Assembly: GCF_004320525.1 (NCBI RefSeq)
Contig: NZ_SIHX01000003.1
Span: 310,001-374,000, forward strand
Direction of reading: 5' to 3'
DNA from: Arthrobacter sp. S39
GTDB taxonomy: Bacteria > Actinomycetota > Actinomycetes > Actinomycetales > Micrococcaceae
DNA length: 64,000 nt
Of the stretch, positions 27,502 to 36,799 are shown piece after piece (the stretch's first letter is position 1; every line of letters starts with the position of its first letter). The position numbers and the translations under genes are program-made. The notes beneath the pieces were generated by a model. The model saw only the letters and a list, made by a program, of their open reading frames with translations. It was not told the origin of the DNA and ran no database searches.

Positions 27502-30500
27502 TCTGGTGTTCCTTACGCAAGGAGCCCTCGTCCCGGGACAGACCGGTGTTGGGGCGGCGGGCCGGCATGGGGACAGCGAGCATGACGGTGAGGCCGATGA
27601 CCGTGATCTGCAGGATGCCGGACCACACGGCCCAAGGGTTCTCGTAGCGGATGGTGAGCTGCCCGGCCGAAGGCGGCAGCGTGAAGGCCTGCGCCCAGCC
27701 GGACGTGGTGGAGGTGAGCTTCCGCCCGTCGAACCAGGCGCTCCACCCGGGATCGGCGCGTTCTGCGAGCACCACGAGCCGTCCGTCGGTTCCCTCCGGA
27801 ACTGACGTGTCGACGTCGTCGAAACCAGAAGGCAGCAGCGCAACGGTGGCACCGTCGCCGTCGATGATCCGGGCCCGGTGGGCAACGTCCGCCGGCTGCA
27901 GAACGGGCTGGTTCAGCGGTGTGATCCGCCAGAGCCAGCCGACGTCCGTCTGTCCGACGGCGATGAGTCCGGGCACAGCATCCATCCTGCTGGCTGTGAG
28001 CTGCGCCGCGGTGTCGGCTGAACGCAGAACCACGAAGCCTGCGCCGAGCTGTTCCAGTTCAGGGCGGGGATCCACGCCCTGTCCGGCGACGATGGTTGCG
28101 ACCACGCTGCGGAGAGCCGCGGTGACGGTGTCGTCGTCGCGGACTGATTCGGTGCCGGGGGCTCCGAGGATGTTCCGGGCGGACGCGATGGCGGACAGGC
28201 TGTCCAGTGTAGTGCCGGCACCGCGCATCAGGGCTGCGTTGAAGGTGCCGTCGTCCGAGGTGCTGATCAGGAGCGTTCGTGTTTGCTCCGGGCCCGTTCC
28301 CCGGTCGATGGCTGTCGCGGGGAGGGTCCGGGGATCCCCGGCCTCCACCAGCCGGGGCGCTCCCAGCGGGTCGCCCCCTGTACCGGCAGGCAGGCCCGCC
28401 GCGGTGGTTGACCGGAGCAGGTTCTGTGCGGACCAGGCCGCCATTCCGGCCATGGGGCCAGCCAGCAGGACGACCGTGGCCAGGGCGACGGCCGACCGCA
28501 CCACGATTTTCCGGGGGCCGCGTGCGGCAGACGCCTTGTCGGCAGCGTCGAGGAGCCGCTCGGCGCCGATGAGTGCCGCTCCCAGCATGGCGAAGCCGGC
28601 GGCCGAGACCGAGGGACCGGTGAAGGGGGTCACCAAAGTGTCCGCGTTGACACCTGTGGCCACGTGGCTGGCCAGCCAGCCGGCGGCAAGGACAATAAGT
28701 GCTGCCACCCAGAGGGCGCGGGCCGCGCGGCTGCGCTTGCCGGGCACCAGGAGGGCCAGGAAGGCGAGGACCAGCACGGGCGCGGCTACCAGCAGGGCGA
28801 GCAGCAGTGCCCACGGCACATCGCCGCCGAAGAACGGAAGCCCGGACAGTCCGCCGTCCGGCGTGAACCGGATGGGCTGCCCGAGAATTTGCTGCCACAG
28901 GGGTGCGCCCGCAAAGCCGAGCGGCACGCCGGGATCCGCCAGCAGGGCACGGGGCCTGTCCAGCACGGACGAAGCGAAGGGGATGAAAAGCGCAGCGCTG
29001 GGAAGGAGGGCCCACCACACTGTGCGGCCCCGCCGGCCGGGCAACAGGCCGCAGAGAATGATGACGACGGCGGCCGGGGCCAGCAGCGAAGGTGCCGACG
29101 CAGACACCACGGCCAGGGCCAGGCCGGCAGCCGCTGCCGCCGTCCAGGAAGGCATGCCGTTGATTCCCGGTTTCTCCGGCGGCCTTTCGGTGAACCGCCT
29201 GTCGCCGGGCGTGGGCAGCAGGAAGCGCCCCTGGCCAAGGGCCGTGCCGGTGGCGCGGAGCAGGGCCAGGACCAGCAGTGGAATCATCAGGTGGGCGATC
29301 AGGGCGCCAATCCGGCCCTGGTTCAGGGCAACCTGCAGTGCAGGAGCGGCGGCCCAGAACAGGGCGGCGATGAAACGGAACCGGCGCCGCAGCGTCAGGG
29401 CTCCCGAGGCGAACCACGCCGTCAGGCCGGACAGCGGGGCTGCCAGCAGGAGCAGCCAGGCCATGGCGCTGTTTGCGTCTCCCCCGCCCAGGACGCCCAG
29501 GATCCACAGCACGTAGCCGAACGGATCCCCTTTGCCGGGCAGCCCGGCGCCCAGGCTGATCCACCAACTGGACGCATGGTGCCAGATCTCGCCCAGCGTC
29601 GATGACACCGGGATGAGGGCGCCACCGGAGGCAGCCTCCGCACGGAAGAGGCCGGTGAGGGCAGTGAGTGACGCCGCTGCCGCGATGAGTACCGCTGCCA
29701 GAGCGCCGTTGCCCACCCAGGCACGCTCGCTGGTGGTCAGAGCCGCGAAGTCATCGGCGGAGTCCCCGCTGGGCTGGTTGGCGAGCGGATCCTTTTCCAG
29801 GCCTTCTGACGGCGAGGCTTCGGATCCCAGTGCTTCCATGAGGGATCGGCGGTGGCTCCAGACCTCGCGGCGGGAGGTCTGCAGCTTACTGACGACTGAG
29901 CGGCGGATCCGTCGGGTGCGGGCGGCGGTTCGACGCGCTTTCGCCACCGCACCCGGCCTGCCCAGCGCCGCTAAGGTGGCAGCGAACTGGGCAAAGCCGT
30001 ACCCGGGATCCTTGACCGCGATGCTGAGGACAAGTTTGAAGATGCTCCCCAGGAGCGCGCCGGCCGCGTGCAGCGGCACTTTCCACAGCGGCGAGTGTTT
30101 GAGCCGCAGATGCACCTGTGCTTTCCTTGCCGCAGACGCATTCCCGAGGCCATGCGGCCTGTGCGCCACATGGAACATCCGGGCGGTGGGCACCACCACG
30201 ACGCGGTGTCCGGCAAGACGGTTCCGCCAGCAGAAGTCGATGTCATCGCCGCTGCCGGGCAGCGCCGGGTCAAACCCCTGCAGCTGTTCCCAGACGTCCC
30301 GGCGGACGAGCATTCCGGCAGAATTCACGGCGAAGGTGTCGCTGCGGCCGTCGTACTGGCCCTGGTCCAGTTCGTCGGCGTCGATCAGGGTGAGGCGCTC
30401 GGCCCATCTGCTGGTGGAAAGCCCGACGTCGATCAGCCTGCGTTCGGCGTGCCAGTCCAGCTGCTTACAGCCGGCCACCGTGACCGAGGGTGCACGCTCC

Positions 30501-30841
30501 ACGGCGCCCAGCAGTTCGGCCAGCGCTTCGGGGGCTGGCGCGGCGTCGTCGTGAAGCAGCCAGATCCACTCCGGGCCGGCATGTTCAGGTTGCCCGGTCC
30601 AGGGTGACAGGGCCTCAAGACCGGCACGCACGGCGCCGCCCATACCGGACCTGGCGTGCGGGTGCGTGATGACGTTGGCTCCGCCGAGAGACCGCGCCAG
30701 CAGGGTTTCGGAGTCATCCTTGGAGCCTGTGTCCACACCGATGACCGAGTCGACAGGCCGGGTCTGGTCCGCGAGGGCAGCCAGGGTTCTGGGGAGATAG
30801 GCACTGCCGTTGTGGGACACCACAACGGCAGTGACGTGCAC
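27494..30841 (-). CDS. GT2 glycosyltransferase fused to a large membrane domain
   Basis: 1115 residues. Residues 1-300 are a family 2 glycosyltransferase: TAVVVSHNGSAYLPRTLAAL, IGVDTGSKDDSE, WIWLLHDDAAP and SGDDIDFCWRNRLAGH. After a basic linker, residues from about 375 onward form a membrane region with ten or more hydrophobic segments, an exterior domain (about 850-1080), then one final segment. This fused build is the usual actinobacterial form found between whiB2 and DUF5719. It probably transfers a sugar to a cell-surface polymer; donor and acceptor cannot be read from sequence. GTG 30841 has CAGGA three bases upstream and lies 11 bp after the whiB2 stop, so whiB2, GT2 and DUF5719 look like one operon. 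Confidence 0.9.
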   Translation of the reverse strand: MHVTAVVVSHNGSAYLPRTLAALADQTRPVDSVIGVDTGSKDDSETLLARSLGGANVITHPHARSGMGGAVRAGLEALSPWTGQPEHAGPEWIWLLHDDAAPAPEALAELLGAVERAPSVTVAGCKQLDWHAERRLIDVGLSTSRWAERLTLIDADELDQGQYDGRSDTFAVNSAGMLVRRDVWEQLQGFDPALPGSGDDIDFCWRNRLAGHRVVVVPTARMFHVAHRPHGLGNASAARKAQVHLRLKHSPLWKVPLHAAGALLGSIFKLVLSIAVKDPGYGFAQFAATLAALGRPGAVAKARRTAARTRRIRRSVVSKLQTSRREVWSHRRSLMEALGSEASPSEGLEKDPLANQPSGDSADDFAALTTSERAWVGNGALAAVLIAAAASLTALTGLFRAEAASGGALIPVSSTLGEIWHHASSWWISLGAGLPGKGDPFGYVLWILGVLGGGDANSAMAWLLLLAAPLSGLTAWFASGALTLRRRFRFIAALFWAAAPALQVALNQGRIGALIAHLMIPLLVLALLRATGTALGQGRFLLPTPGDRRFTERPPEKPGINGMPSWTAAAAAGLALAVVSASAPSLLAPAAVVIILCGLLPGRRGRTVWWALLPSAALFIPFASSVLDRPRALLADPGVPLGFAGAPLWQQILGQPIRFTPDGGLSGLPFFGGDVPWALLLALLVAAPVLVLAFLALLVPGKRSRAARALWVAALIVLAAGWLASHVATGVNADTLVTPFTGPSVSAAGFAMLGAALIGAERLLDAADKASAARGPRKIVVRSAVALATVVLLAGPMAGMAAWSAQNLLRSTTAAGLPAGTGGDPLGAPRLVEAGDPRTLPATAIDRGTGPEQTRTLLISTSDDGTFNAALMRGAGTTLDSLSAIASARNILGAPGTESVRDDDTVTAALRSVVATIVAGQGVDPRPELEQLGAGFVVLRSADTAAQLTASRMDAVPGLIAVGQTDVGWLWRITPLNQPVLQPADVAHRARIIDGDGATVALLPSGFDDVDTSVPEGTDGRLVVLAERADPGWSAWFDGRKLTSTTSGWAQAFTLPPSAGQLTIRYENPWAVWSGILQITVIGLTVMLAVPMPARRPNTGLSRDEGSLRKEHQNA

Positions 30842-30852
30842 TTCCTGAAGAA

Positions 30853-31440
30853 TTAGATTGCTCGCTTCCTTAGCCGCCGGCGCTCACGCTCGGAAAGGCC
30901 TCCCCAAATGCCAAACCGTTCGTCATTAGCCAGCGCGTATTCAAGGCATTGGGACCGCACGTTGCACGCACCGCAGACCTTCTTGGCGTCGCGGGTGGAT
31001 CCGCCCTTTTCAGGGAAGAATGCTTCCGGATCAGTCTGGGCGCAGAGTGCGTCAGTCTGCCAGCCCAGTTCGCCTTCGTCATCGAAGTCCTGCTGGAAAG
31101 GCAGCCCGATCCATACCGGCTGCGAGGTGGTCCCGGTGGAGGTCTGCAGCTCCATGGGCGGATCCAGGTCGTCATCGTCCTGGTCCTGTCCCCCATCGAG
31201 CAGGGCTTCATGGGCTGCGAGGAAAGCAGTGGCCTGGTCCTCGAAAGACTCTTTGGTGTTGCGGTTGTAGCGCTCTGCGGCGTCCGGATCCGCAGGATCC
31301 ACGTACCAGTCGCTCGGCACGCCTCGTGAACGGTACTTAGCCGTTGCCTGTCCGGCGACGACTGCATCTTCATGGATACGCTCTGCTTGCCCCACGGCGA
31401 CCCTCCTGATGTTGCTGCCCCTGCCTGGATACTTGGACAC
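30853..31440 (-). CDS. whiB2: WhiB-family iron-sulfur regulator, WhiB2/WhmD type
   Basis: The C-terminal 70 residues are a complete Wbl domain: ALCAQTDPEAFFPEKGGSTR, then KKVCGACNVRSQCLEYAL, NDERFGIWGGLSERERRRL. The four [4Fe-4S] ligands are Cys133, 156, 159 and 165, and GIWGG is the sigma/DNA-interaction turn. The EKGGS-DAKKVC form and the location before the GT2 gene match WhiB2, a septation and cell-division regulator working with the housekeeping sigma factor. The frame is open for an extra 95 residues at the N-terminus. GTG 31440 gives 195 residues; ATG 31155 gives 100, the usual length. Neither has a clear Shine-Dalgarno, so the start is unresolved. Confidence 0.9.
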   Translation of the reverse strand: MSKYPGRGSNIRRVAVGQAERIHEDAVVAGQATAKYRSRGVPSDWYVDPADPDAAERYNRNTKESFEDQATAFLAAHEALLDGGQDQDDDDLDPPMELQTSTGTTSQPVWIGLPFQQDFDDEGELGWQTDALCAQTDPEAFFPEKGGSTRDAKKVCGACNVRSQCLEYALANDERFGIWGGLSERERRRLRKRAI

Positions 31441-31482
31441 TCGGTTGTGTGCCGGTATTTGCGCAATGGCGTTCGATATCTA

Positions 31483-31498
31483 ATTACACGTGTGTAAC
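31483..31498. promoter_or_regulatory. Candidate MtrA-type site / palindrome upstream of whiB2
   Basis: Read on the minus strand, GTTAC and GTAAT lie 11 bp apart; the same bases form the perfect palindrome TTACAC-gt-GTGTAA (31484-31497). It is 43 bp before the longer whiB2 start. Confidence 0.4.
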
Positions 31499-31699
31499 TA
31501 CAGGCGAGTCAAGCCGTGGAGGGATAATAATCAACTCTTGCGGCCAAGTACGCGCACGCCACGCCCGGCAATTTTCGCCGACACGCCCGCCGGCCAGGAG
31601 GGCTGAAGCAGGGCGGAGCGCGCATTCCCCCAGATTCCAAGGAATCCGGGGAGAAAATACAGCCTGAAACCGAATAACGCAAGCGAAATGAGAAAATAC

Positions 31700-31715
31700 T
31701 GTGAGTAAAATCACA
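31700..31715. promoter_or_regulatory. CRP/GlxR-type binding site
   Basis: TGTGA-gtaaaa-TCACA, with both half-sites perfect and the standard six-base gap, inside the extended palindrome CTGTGA/TCACAG. Actinobacterial CRP-family regulators (Rv3676, GlxR) recognise this consensus. It lies 90 bp before the TIGR03089 gene and about 260 bp before whiB2. Confidence 0.6.
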
Positions 31716-31805
31716 GCCAATTCGCCGATGTAAGTCGCCGGTTCCGGGCTGGCGAAGGCCCGGTTTTCCGGTGACGGGTCTCCTCGCCCGTGGCAAGATG
31801 TAGCC

Positions 31806-32501
31806 ATGAGCATCCCGGCGATCGATCTGATGACAACCCTGCGCTCCGGCCACTCCACGTCGCCACGGCTGACCTGGTACGGACCGGATTCCGAGCGCGT
31901 GGAGCTATCGGGGCGGGTGCTGGACAACTGGGTTGCCAAGACGAGCAACCTGCTGCAGGACGAACTCGACGCCGAACCCGGGATGCGACTGGGCCTTGCC
32001 CTTCCGGCGCACTGGAAGTCGGTTATCTGGGCGCTGGCAGCCTGGCAACTCGGGATGGAGACCGTCCTGGACGGCGGTGATGCGGACTATCTCGTAACCG
32101 ACCGGCCTGACTCATCAGGCAGCCACGACGCCGTTATCGCTGTTGCCCTCCCCGCCCTTGCCATGCGCTGGCCGGGTGAGCTGCCCGCCGGGTCCATCGA
32201 TTACGCTTCCGAAGTCCGTTCCCACGGTGACGTGTTTATGGCCCACACCGATCCGTCGGCCTCCGTCTGCGCCATCCGCGCCCACGACGGCCAGCAGCAC
32301 CTCCACGAGGGCCTGCTCACGGGGTTCGCCGCACCGCACGAAGACGGCGTACGCCTGCTTGTTGCGGCCTCCGACGGCCTCGAAGCGGCATTGTCGAACT
32401 CACTCGGCGCCTGGAGCAGCGGCGGATCAGTGCTTCTGGCACACCCGGACGTTGAGCTGACAGACAAGCTCCTGGCAGCCGAACGCATCCACGGCAAGTA
32501 A
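31806..32501 (+). CDS. TIGR03089 family protein (truncated AMP-ligase-like)
   Basis: 231 residues. It resembles the N-terminal part of acyl-adenylate-forming enzymes (LTWYGPDSERVELSGRVLDN, GLALPAHWKSVIWALAAWQLG) but lacks the P-loop and the C-terminal catalytic domain, as expected for TIGR03089, an actinobacterial family of unknown role. ATG 31806 has CAAGAT six bases further upstream, a near-match to the leaderless box. It converges with the GtrA gene 45 bp away. Confidence 0.85.
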   Translation: MSIPAIDLMTTLRSGHSTSPRLTWYGPDSERVELSGRVLDNWVAKTSNLLQDELDAEPGMRLGLALPAHWKSVIWALAAWQLGMETVLDGGDADYLVTDRPDSSGSHDAVIAVALPALAMRWPGELPAGSIDYASEVRSHGDVFMAHTDPSASVCAIRAHDGQQHLHEGLLTGFAAPHEDGVRLLVAASDGLEAALSNSLGAWSSGGSVLLAHPDVELTDKLLAAERIHGK

Positions 32502-32546
32502 GGGTCCCCGGACCGGCGCCCTTCGTGAAAGCTGGAAGACTGGAGG

Positions 32547-33125
32547 CTAGGGCTGCCGGGGGGTTTCCGAGGTGTCCTTGTCCAGTTGTTCCCCACGCTG
32601 GGCAGCTGCAGCAGCAGCGGCGGCCTTCTCGTGATGGTGCCGCTCGATGAGCTCGTGGTCGTGGGAGAACTCCGGCTCCTGGTCCAGTTCTTCATTGAAC
32701 ACAAGGAACCGGTAGGCGAAGAAGCGGACCACCGTCGCTACCAAAATCCCCACAACTCCGGCGGCGAAAAGCATGTTCTTGTCCGTCACGTTGAACGAGT
32801 ACTTGGCCAGGGCAGTGAATCCTGTGGAGATCCCAATCCCAATGCCGTTGATGAGAACGAACATCAGGAACTCGCGGAGAACGTTGGCCTGCCGCCGATG
32901 CCGGAACGTCCACATCCGGTTGGCGATCCAGGAGAAAATCGTCGCGATGCTCGCGCCGACGAAGCGCGCTTTGGCTTCACTGTCGGTCATCGGGCCGTGC
33001 ATCAGGTAATACGTCAGTCCGTTATCAATGACGAAGGCAGCACCGCCGACAGCTCCGAACTTGGCTACCTCACGCCAAAAAAGCGAGGCGAGCCCCCGGA
33101 TACGATCTGCAAGTGCGTTGTACAT
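32547..33125 (-). CDS. GtrA family membrane protein
   Basis: 192 residues with four membrane segments (FGAVGGAAFVIDNGLTYYL, IATIFSWIANRMWTF, a central LINGIGIGISTGFTAL and GVVGILVATVVRFFAYRFLVF). The NRxWTFR and FxxYRxLVF patterns define the GtrA family, which is thought to move polyprenyl-linked sugars across the membrane. The C-terminal tail is charged with a run of nine alanines after RHHHEK. ATG 33125 has GGAGG upstream. It is divergent from purK. Confidence 0.92.
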   Translation of the reverse strand: MYNALADRIRGLASLFWREVAKFGAVGGAAFVIDNGLTYYLMHGPMTDSEAKARFVGASIATIFSWIANRMWTFRHRRQANVLREFLMFVLINGIGIGISTGFTALAKYSFNVTDKNMLFAAGVVGILVATVVRFFAYRFLVFNEELDQEPEFSHDHELIERHHHEKAAAAAAAAQRGEQLDKDTSETPRQP

Positions 33126-33284
33126 GACCCTCCATGGCCGTCAGAACTGTGGGCCACACGGCCAAAGGCCCATTTTAGCGCTGAAATCACCCAAGCTGCC
33201 TCCGCCCCCGGGAAACTGGGGGCCGAATTACCCTAAATTCGGCCTCCGTGGCGCCGGAAAGCCGGGATCCGGCGCGCTTTTCTG

Positions 33285-33290
33285 TAGGCT
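33285..33290 (+). promoter_or_regulatory. Leaderless -10 box of purK
   Basis: TAGGCT, seven-base spacer GGCACTT, then GTG 33298. Confidence 0.6.
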
Positions 33291-33297
33291 GGCACTT

Positions 33298-34494
33298 GTG
33301 ACTTTTCCAGTAATCGGCGTGGTTGGCGGCGGCCAGCTAGCGCGCATGATGGCCCCAGCCGCCACCGCCCTAGGCTTTGAACTCCGAGTCCTGGCCGAGG
33401 CGGAGGACGTCTCCGCCGTGTCGGCCGTTGCCAACTCGCCGGTGGGCGACTACCGGGATCTCCAGACGCTCCTCGACTTCGCGCAGGGCCTCGATGTCAT
33501 GACGTTCGACCATGAACACGTGCCGACGGACCACCTCCGGGAGCTCCTGGCTGCGGGCGTGAACGTCCAGCCGGGTCCGGACGCGCTGGTCAACGCGCAG
33601 GACAAGCTGGTGATGAGGGCAGCCATCGAAAGGCTGGAGCTGCCGAACCCTGACTGGGCCTCGGTCCAGGATGTGGCAGCCCTGGTCAGCTTCGGCGACC
33701 GGATCGGCTGGCCGGTGGTCCTCAAAATGCCCCGCGGAGGCTATGACGGCAAGGGTGTGCGGATCGTCGATTCCGCCGAGGACGCCGCAGATACAGCTCC
33801 CTGGTTCGAAGCCATGAGCCCGCTCCTCGCCGAAGCCAAGGTGGACTTCAGCCGGGAGCTCTCGGCCCTGGTGGCACGCACCCCTGACGGCGAGTCACGG
33901 GCCTGGCCCGTTGCCCACACGATTCAGGTGGACGGGGTCGCAGACGAAGTCATCGCCCCCGCCCTGGATATCGCAGTGGAGGTAGCGGCGGCAGCCGAAG
34001 ACGCAGCCCTGCGGATCGCCGGCGAACTGGGCGTGACGGGGGTAATGGCCGTGGAACTTTTCGAAACACCGGGAACCGGTGCCGGATTCCTGATCAACGA
34101 GCTGGCCATGCGGCCGCACAACACCGGCCACTGGACCCAGGACGGCTCTGTCACCAGCCAGTTTGAACAGCACCTCCGGGCCGTCCTGAACCTCCCGCTG
34201 GGCGCCACCGACGTCCTCGGGCCGGTTGTCGTGATGAAGAACATCCTGGGCGGAGACAACCAGGATCTCTTTTCCGCGTATCCGGCCGCCCTCTCCAGCG
34301 AGCCCGCCGCGAAGGTCCATTGCTACGGCAAGTCAGTGCGGCCCGGGCGCAAGATTGGCCACGTCAACCTGGTGGGCGCCTCCACTGACGAAGTGGACTC
34401 GGTCCGGCAGCGCGCCTCAAGGGTGGCTGGCATCATCCGCAACGGCCGGGTTCCGGCCGAAGAATCAGCACGGATTTCCGAGGAGAACACATGA
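33298..34494 (+). CDS. purK: 5-(carboxyamino)imidazole ribonucleotide synthase
   Basis: 398-residue ATP-grasp enzyme. With PurE it carboxylates AIR in purine synthesis. [18 protein letters not shown] is the N-terminal nucleotide loop; [16 protein letters not shown] is the ATP-grasp phosphate loop, and [18 protein letters not shown] carries metal and substrate contacts. The GTG at 33298 is set by the leaderless box; the frame is open for 90 more codons upstream with no family match. The stop overlaps purE (ATGA). Confidence 0.96.
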   Translation: MTFPVIGVVGGGQLARMMAPAATALGFELRVLAEAEDVSAVSAVANSPVGDYRDLQTLLDFAQGLDVMTFDHEHVPTDHLRELLAAGVNVQPGPDALVNAQDKLVMRAAIERLELPNPDWASVQDVAALVSFGDRIGWPVVLKMPRGGYDGKGVRIVDSAEDAADTAPWFEAMSPLLAEAKVDFSRELSALVARTPDGESRAWPVAHTIQVDGVADEVIAPALDIAVEVAAAAEDAALRIAGELGVTGVMAVELFETPGTGAGFLINELAMRPHNTGHWTQDGSVTSQFEQHLRAVLNLPLGATDVLGPVVVMKNILGGDNQDLFSAYPAALSSEPAAKVHCYGKSVRPGRKIGHVNLVGASTDEVDSVRQRASRVAGIIRNGRVPAEESARISEENT

Positions 34495-35075
34495 GCACTG
34501 AAACTTCACCAGACACCACCACCGAAACCAGTCCGATTGTCGGCCTGGTGATGGGCTCGGACTCGGATTGGCCGGTCATGGAAGCCGCGGCAGACGCCCT
34601 GGCCGAATTCGGCATACCTTTTGAAGCGGACGTGGTGTCCGCGCACCGGATGCCAGCTGAAATGATCCGCTACGGCCAGACAGCCCACGAACGCGGACTC
34701 CGGGTCATCATTGCCGGCGCCGGGGGCGCTGCGCACCTTCCGGGCATGCTCGCGAGCGTGACGCCCCTGCCTGTCATCGGAGTCCCGGTCCCGCTGAAGA
34801 CCCTGGACGGAATGGATTCGCTCCTGTCCATCGTCCAGATGCCGGCCGGCGTCCCGGTGGCCACCGTTTCCATCGCCGGTGCCCGCAACGCAGGCCTGCT
34901 GGCGGTCCGCATCCTGGCATCGGGCACGGACGAACTGGCCGCCTCACTCCGGGCCGACCTCCTGGATTTCGCCCAGGAGCTCAATGACGTTGCCACCCGG
35001 AAGGGCGCCAACCTCAGGCAGAAAGTCAGCGAAGTCTTCGCTGACGGCAATGGTGTCCTCCGGGGCAGCCGCTAA
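34491..35075 (+). CDS. purE: N5-carboxyaminoimidazole ribonucleotide mutase
   Basis: 194 residues, class I Pur[22 protein letters not shown] is the signature, with HRMPAEM and [15 protein letters not shown] following; the mutase acts on N5-CAIR from PurK. The first 15 residues are Thr/Ser-rich and may be dispensable. Start ATG overlaps the purK stop by four bases, and the LCP gene follows after 11 bp. Confidence 0.96.
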   Translation: MSTETSPDTTTETSPIVGLVMGSDSDWPVMEAAADALAEFGIPFEADVVSAHRMPAEMIRYGQTAHERGLRVIIAGAGGAAHLPGMLASVTPLPVIGVPVPLKTLDGMDSLLSIVQMPAGVPVATVSIAGARNAGLLAVRILASGTDELAASLRADLLDFAQELNDVATRKGANLRQKVSEVFADGNGVLRGSR

Positions 35076-35086
35076 GGCACCGCAAG

Positions 35087-36736
35087 ATGTCCAGAAGCGA
35101 AACGCAGCAGCCCTCAGCCGGCGCGGTCATGACTGATCCCGTCCGGTATCCGTCCAGTGCCTCGGCCCCGGTGCGGACCAAACGGGCCTTTGTCCTGCTG
35201 CTGATGACCCTCCTGGTGCCGGGCAGCGCCCAAATTGTGGCCGGTGACCGGAAGCTCGGCCGCATCGCCCTGCGGGCCACCCTATGCGTCTGGGCGTTGC
35301 TGGTGGCCACCCTCCTGCTGCTGGTGCTCAACCGGTCGCTGCTCATCAACATCATGACGAATCCGTTCGCCTCATTGCTGATCATTGTGGTACTGGTTGC
35401 CCTCGCCCTAGGGTGGGCGTTTCTCTTCGTCAACACACTGAGGCTGATCCGCCCGGTGCTGCTGGCACCGGGGGCGCGTCCCGCCGTCGGCATTGCCCTG
35501 GTCCTTGCCCTGGTCCTGAGCAGCGGCTCCCTGGGGTATGCCGCCTACCTGCTGAATGTCGGTCGCAACGCGATCGGCAGCATTTTCTCGGCCGGCCCGG
35601 CCATCGATCCCGTGGAGGGCCGCTATAACTTCCTAATGATGGGCGGCGACGCGGGCGAAGACCGCACCGGCCGGCGGCCTGACAGCCTCTCCGTGCTCAG
35701 CGTCGACGCCAAGACTGGCCAAACGGCCATCATCTCCGTGCCGCGCAACCTCCAGAACGCCCAGTTCAGTGAGGGCTCGCCCATGCGCAAGATCTATCCG
35801 GACGGCTACGACTGCGGCAACGAATGCCTCATCAACGCCATCAACACCGAGGTCACCAACGAGCACGCGGACCTCTACCCCGGCGTGGCCGATCCCGGCG
35901 CCCAGGCCACTCTTGAAGCCGTCTCGGGCACACTCGGCATCACCGTCCAGGCCTACGTCCTGGTGGACATGGACGGCTTCGCCAAGCTGATCGATGCCAT
36001 GGGCGGTATCAGGATCAAGGCCGGCGGCTGGGTGCCCATGAGCGGCGACATGATCGACGAGGCCAACGGCATCCACGGCATGCCGCTTGGCTGGCTCCCT
36101 GCCGGCGAACTGCACCTGAACGGCTACCACGCCCTCTGGTACGGACGCTCCCGCGAATTCGTCGACGATTACGCCCGCATCCAGCGCCAGCAATGCGTCC
36201 AGCAGGCCATGCTGAAGCAGCTCGACCCGGCCACTCTGCTGTCCAAGTTCGAGGACATCGCCAGTGCAGGCACCAAGGTGGTGGACTCAAACATCTCGTC
36301 CTCCCAGCTGGGAAGTTTTGTGGACCTCGCGATGAAGGCCAAAGGCAAGGAGGTCAAGCGGCTCACCATCGGGCCCCCCGATTTTGACGCGTCCTTCTCC
36401 ACCGTGCCCGACTTCGACGTCATCCATGACAAGGTGGACCAGCTGCTCGCCTCCGCGTCGGAGCCTCAGGCCGCCGCGCCCATTGACGGCATCGTGCAGT
36501 CCCCCGCGGCAGGCGGCCGGCTGCAGGCATCCGGCCTGCAGCAGCCCACTCTGCTGGCAGCTGGCGGCGCCCTGGCACAGCAGCCCACGCCGCCGTCGTC
36601 GGACTTCACCCCGGTGACCACCACCCCCGACGGCGAACCGATCACCGAGGCGATGCTGAACCAGCTCAAGAGGGAAGGCAACGAGCAGGCGCTCCGTGAG
36701 CTGGTCGCCTCGAACGGGCTGTGCGCACCGTTATAA
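35087..36736 (+). CDS. LytR-CpsA-Psr (LCP) family cell-wall ligase
   Basis: 549 residues. Four hydrophobic segments occupy residues about 35-165; the extracytoplasmic LCP domain then starts with YNFLMMGGDAGEDRTGRRPDS, where the arginines and aspartate bind the polyprenyl pyrophosphate, followed by SVPRNLQN, ALWYGRSREFVDDYARIQRQQ and a proline/alanine-rich tail. LCP enzymes attach polyprenyl-linked glycopolymers to peptidoglycan (in mycobacteria, arabinogalactan). The multi-span N-terminus is longer than the single anchor of Bacillus TagT. It is the third gene of the purK-purE-LCP cluster, with ManA 63 bp downstream. Confidence 0.93.
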   Translation: MSRSETQQPSAGAVMTDPVRYPSSASAPVRTKRAFVLLLMTLLVPGSAQIVAGDRKLGRIALRATLCVWALLVATLLLLVLNRSLLINIMTNPFASLLIIVVLVALALGWAFLFVNTLRLIRPVLLAPGARPAVGIALVLALVLSSGSLGYAAYLLNVGRNAIGSIFSAGPAIDPVEGRYNFLMMGGDAGEDRTGRRPDSLSVLSVDAKTGQTAIISVPRNLQNAQFSEGSPMRKIYPDGYDCGNECLINAINTEVTNEHADLYPGVADPGAQATLEAVSGTLGITVQAYVLVDMDGFAKLIDAMGGIRIKAGGWVPMSGDMIDEANGIHGMPLGWLPAGELHLNGYHALWYGRSREFVDDYARIQRQQCVQQAMLKQLDPATLLSKFEDIASAGTKVVDSNISSSQLGSFVDLAMKAKGKEVKRLTIGPPDFDASFSTVPDFDVIHDKVDQLLASASEPQAAAPIDGIVQSPAAGGRLQASGLQQPTLLAAGGALAQQPTPPSSDFTPVTTTPDGEPITEAMLNQLKREGNEQALRELVASNGLCAPL

Positions 36737-36799
36737 GCGGCAGCTCCCCTTCGACCGCACGCCCCCGTATACCTGAAGACCAAGAAATGGACACCCGCT

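Larger units (their letters stand above)
31441..31805. other. 365 bp divergent regulatory region, whiB2 / TIGR03089
   Basis: No gene is seen. From left to right it holds a palindrome with MtrA-like spacing (31483-31498), an interrupted hairpin CCCC-GATTCC/GGAATC-GGGG (31627-31651) and a perfect CRP-type site (31700-31715). The right part (about 31660-31720) is visibly more A+T-rich than its surroundings. Confidence 0.7.
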
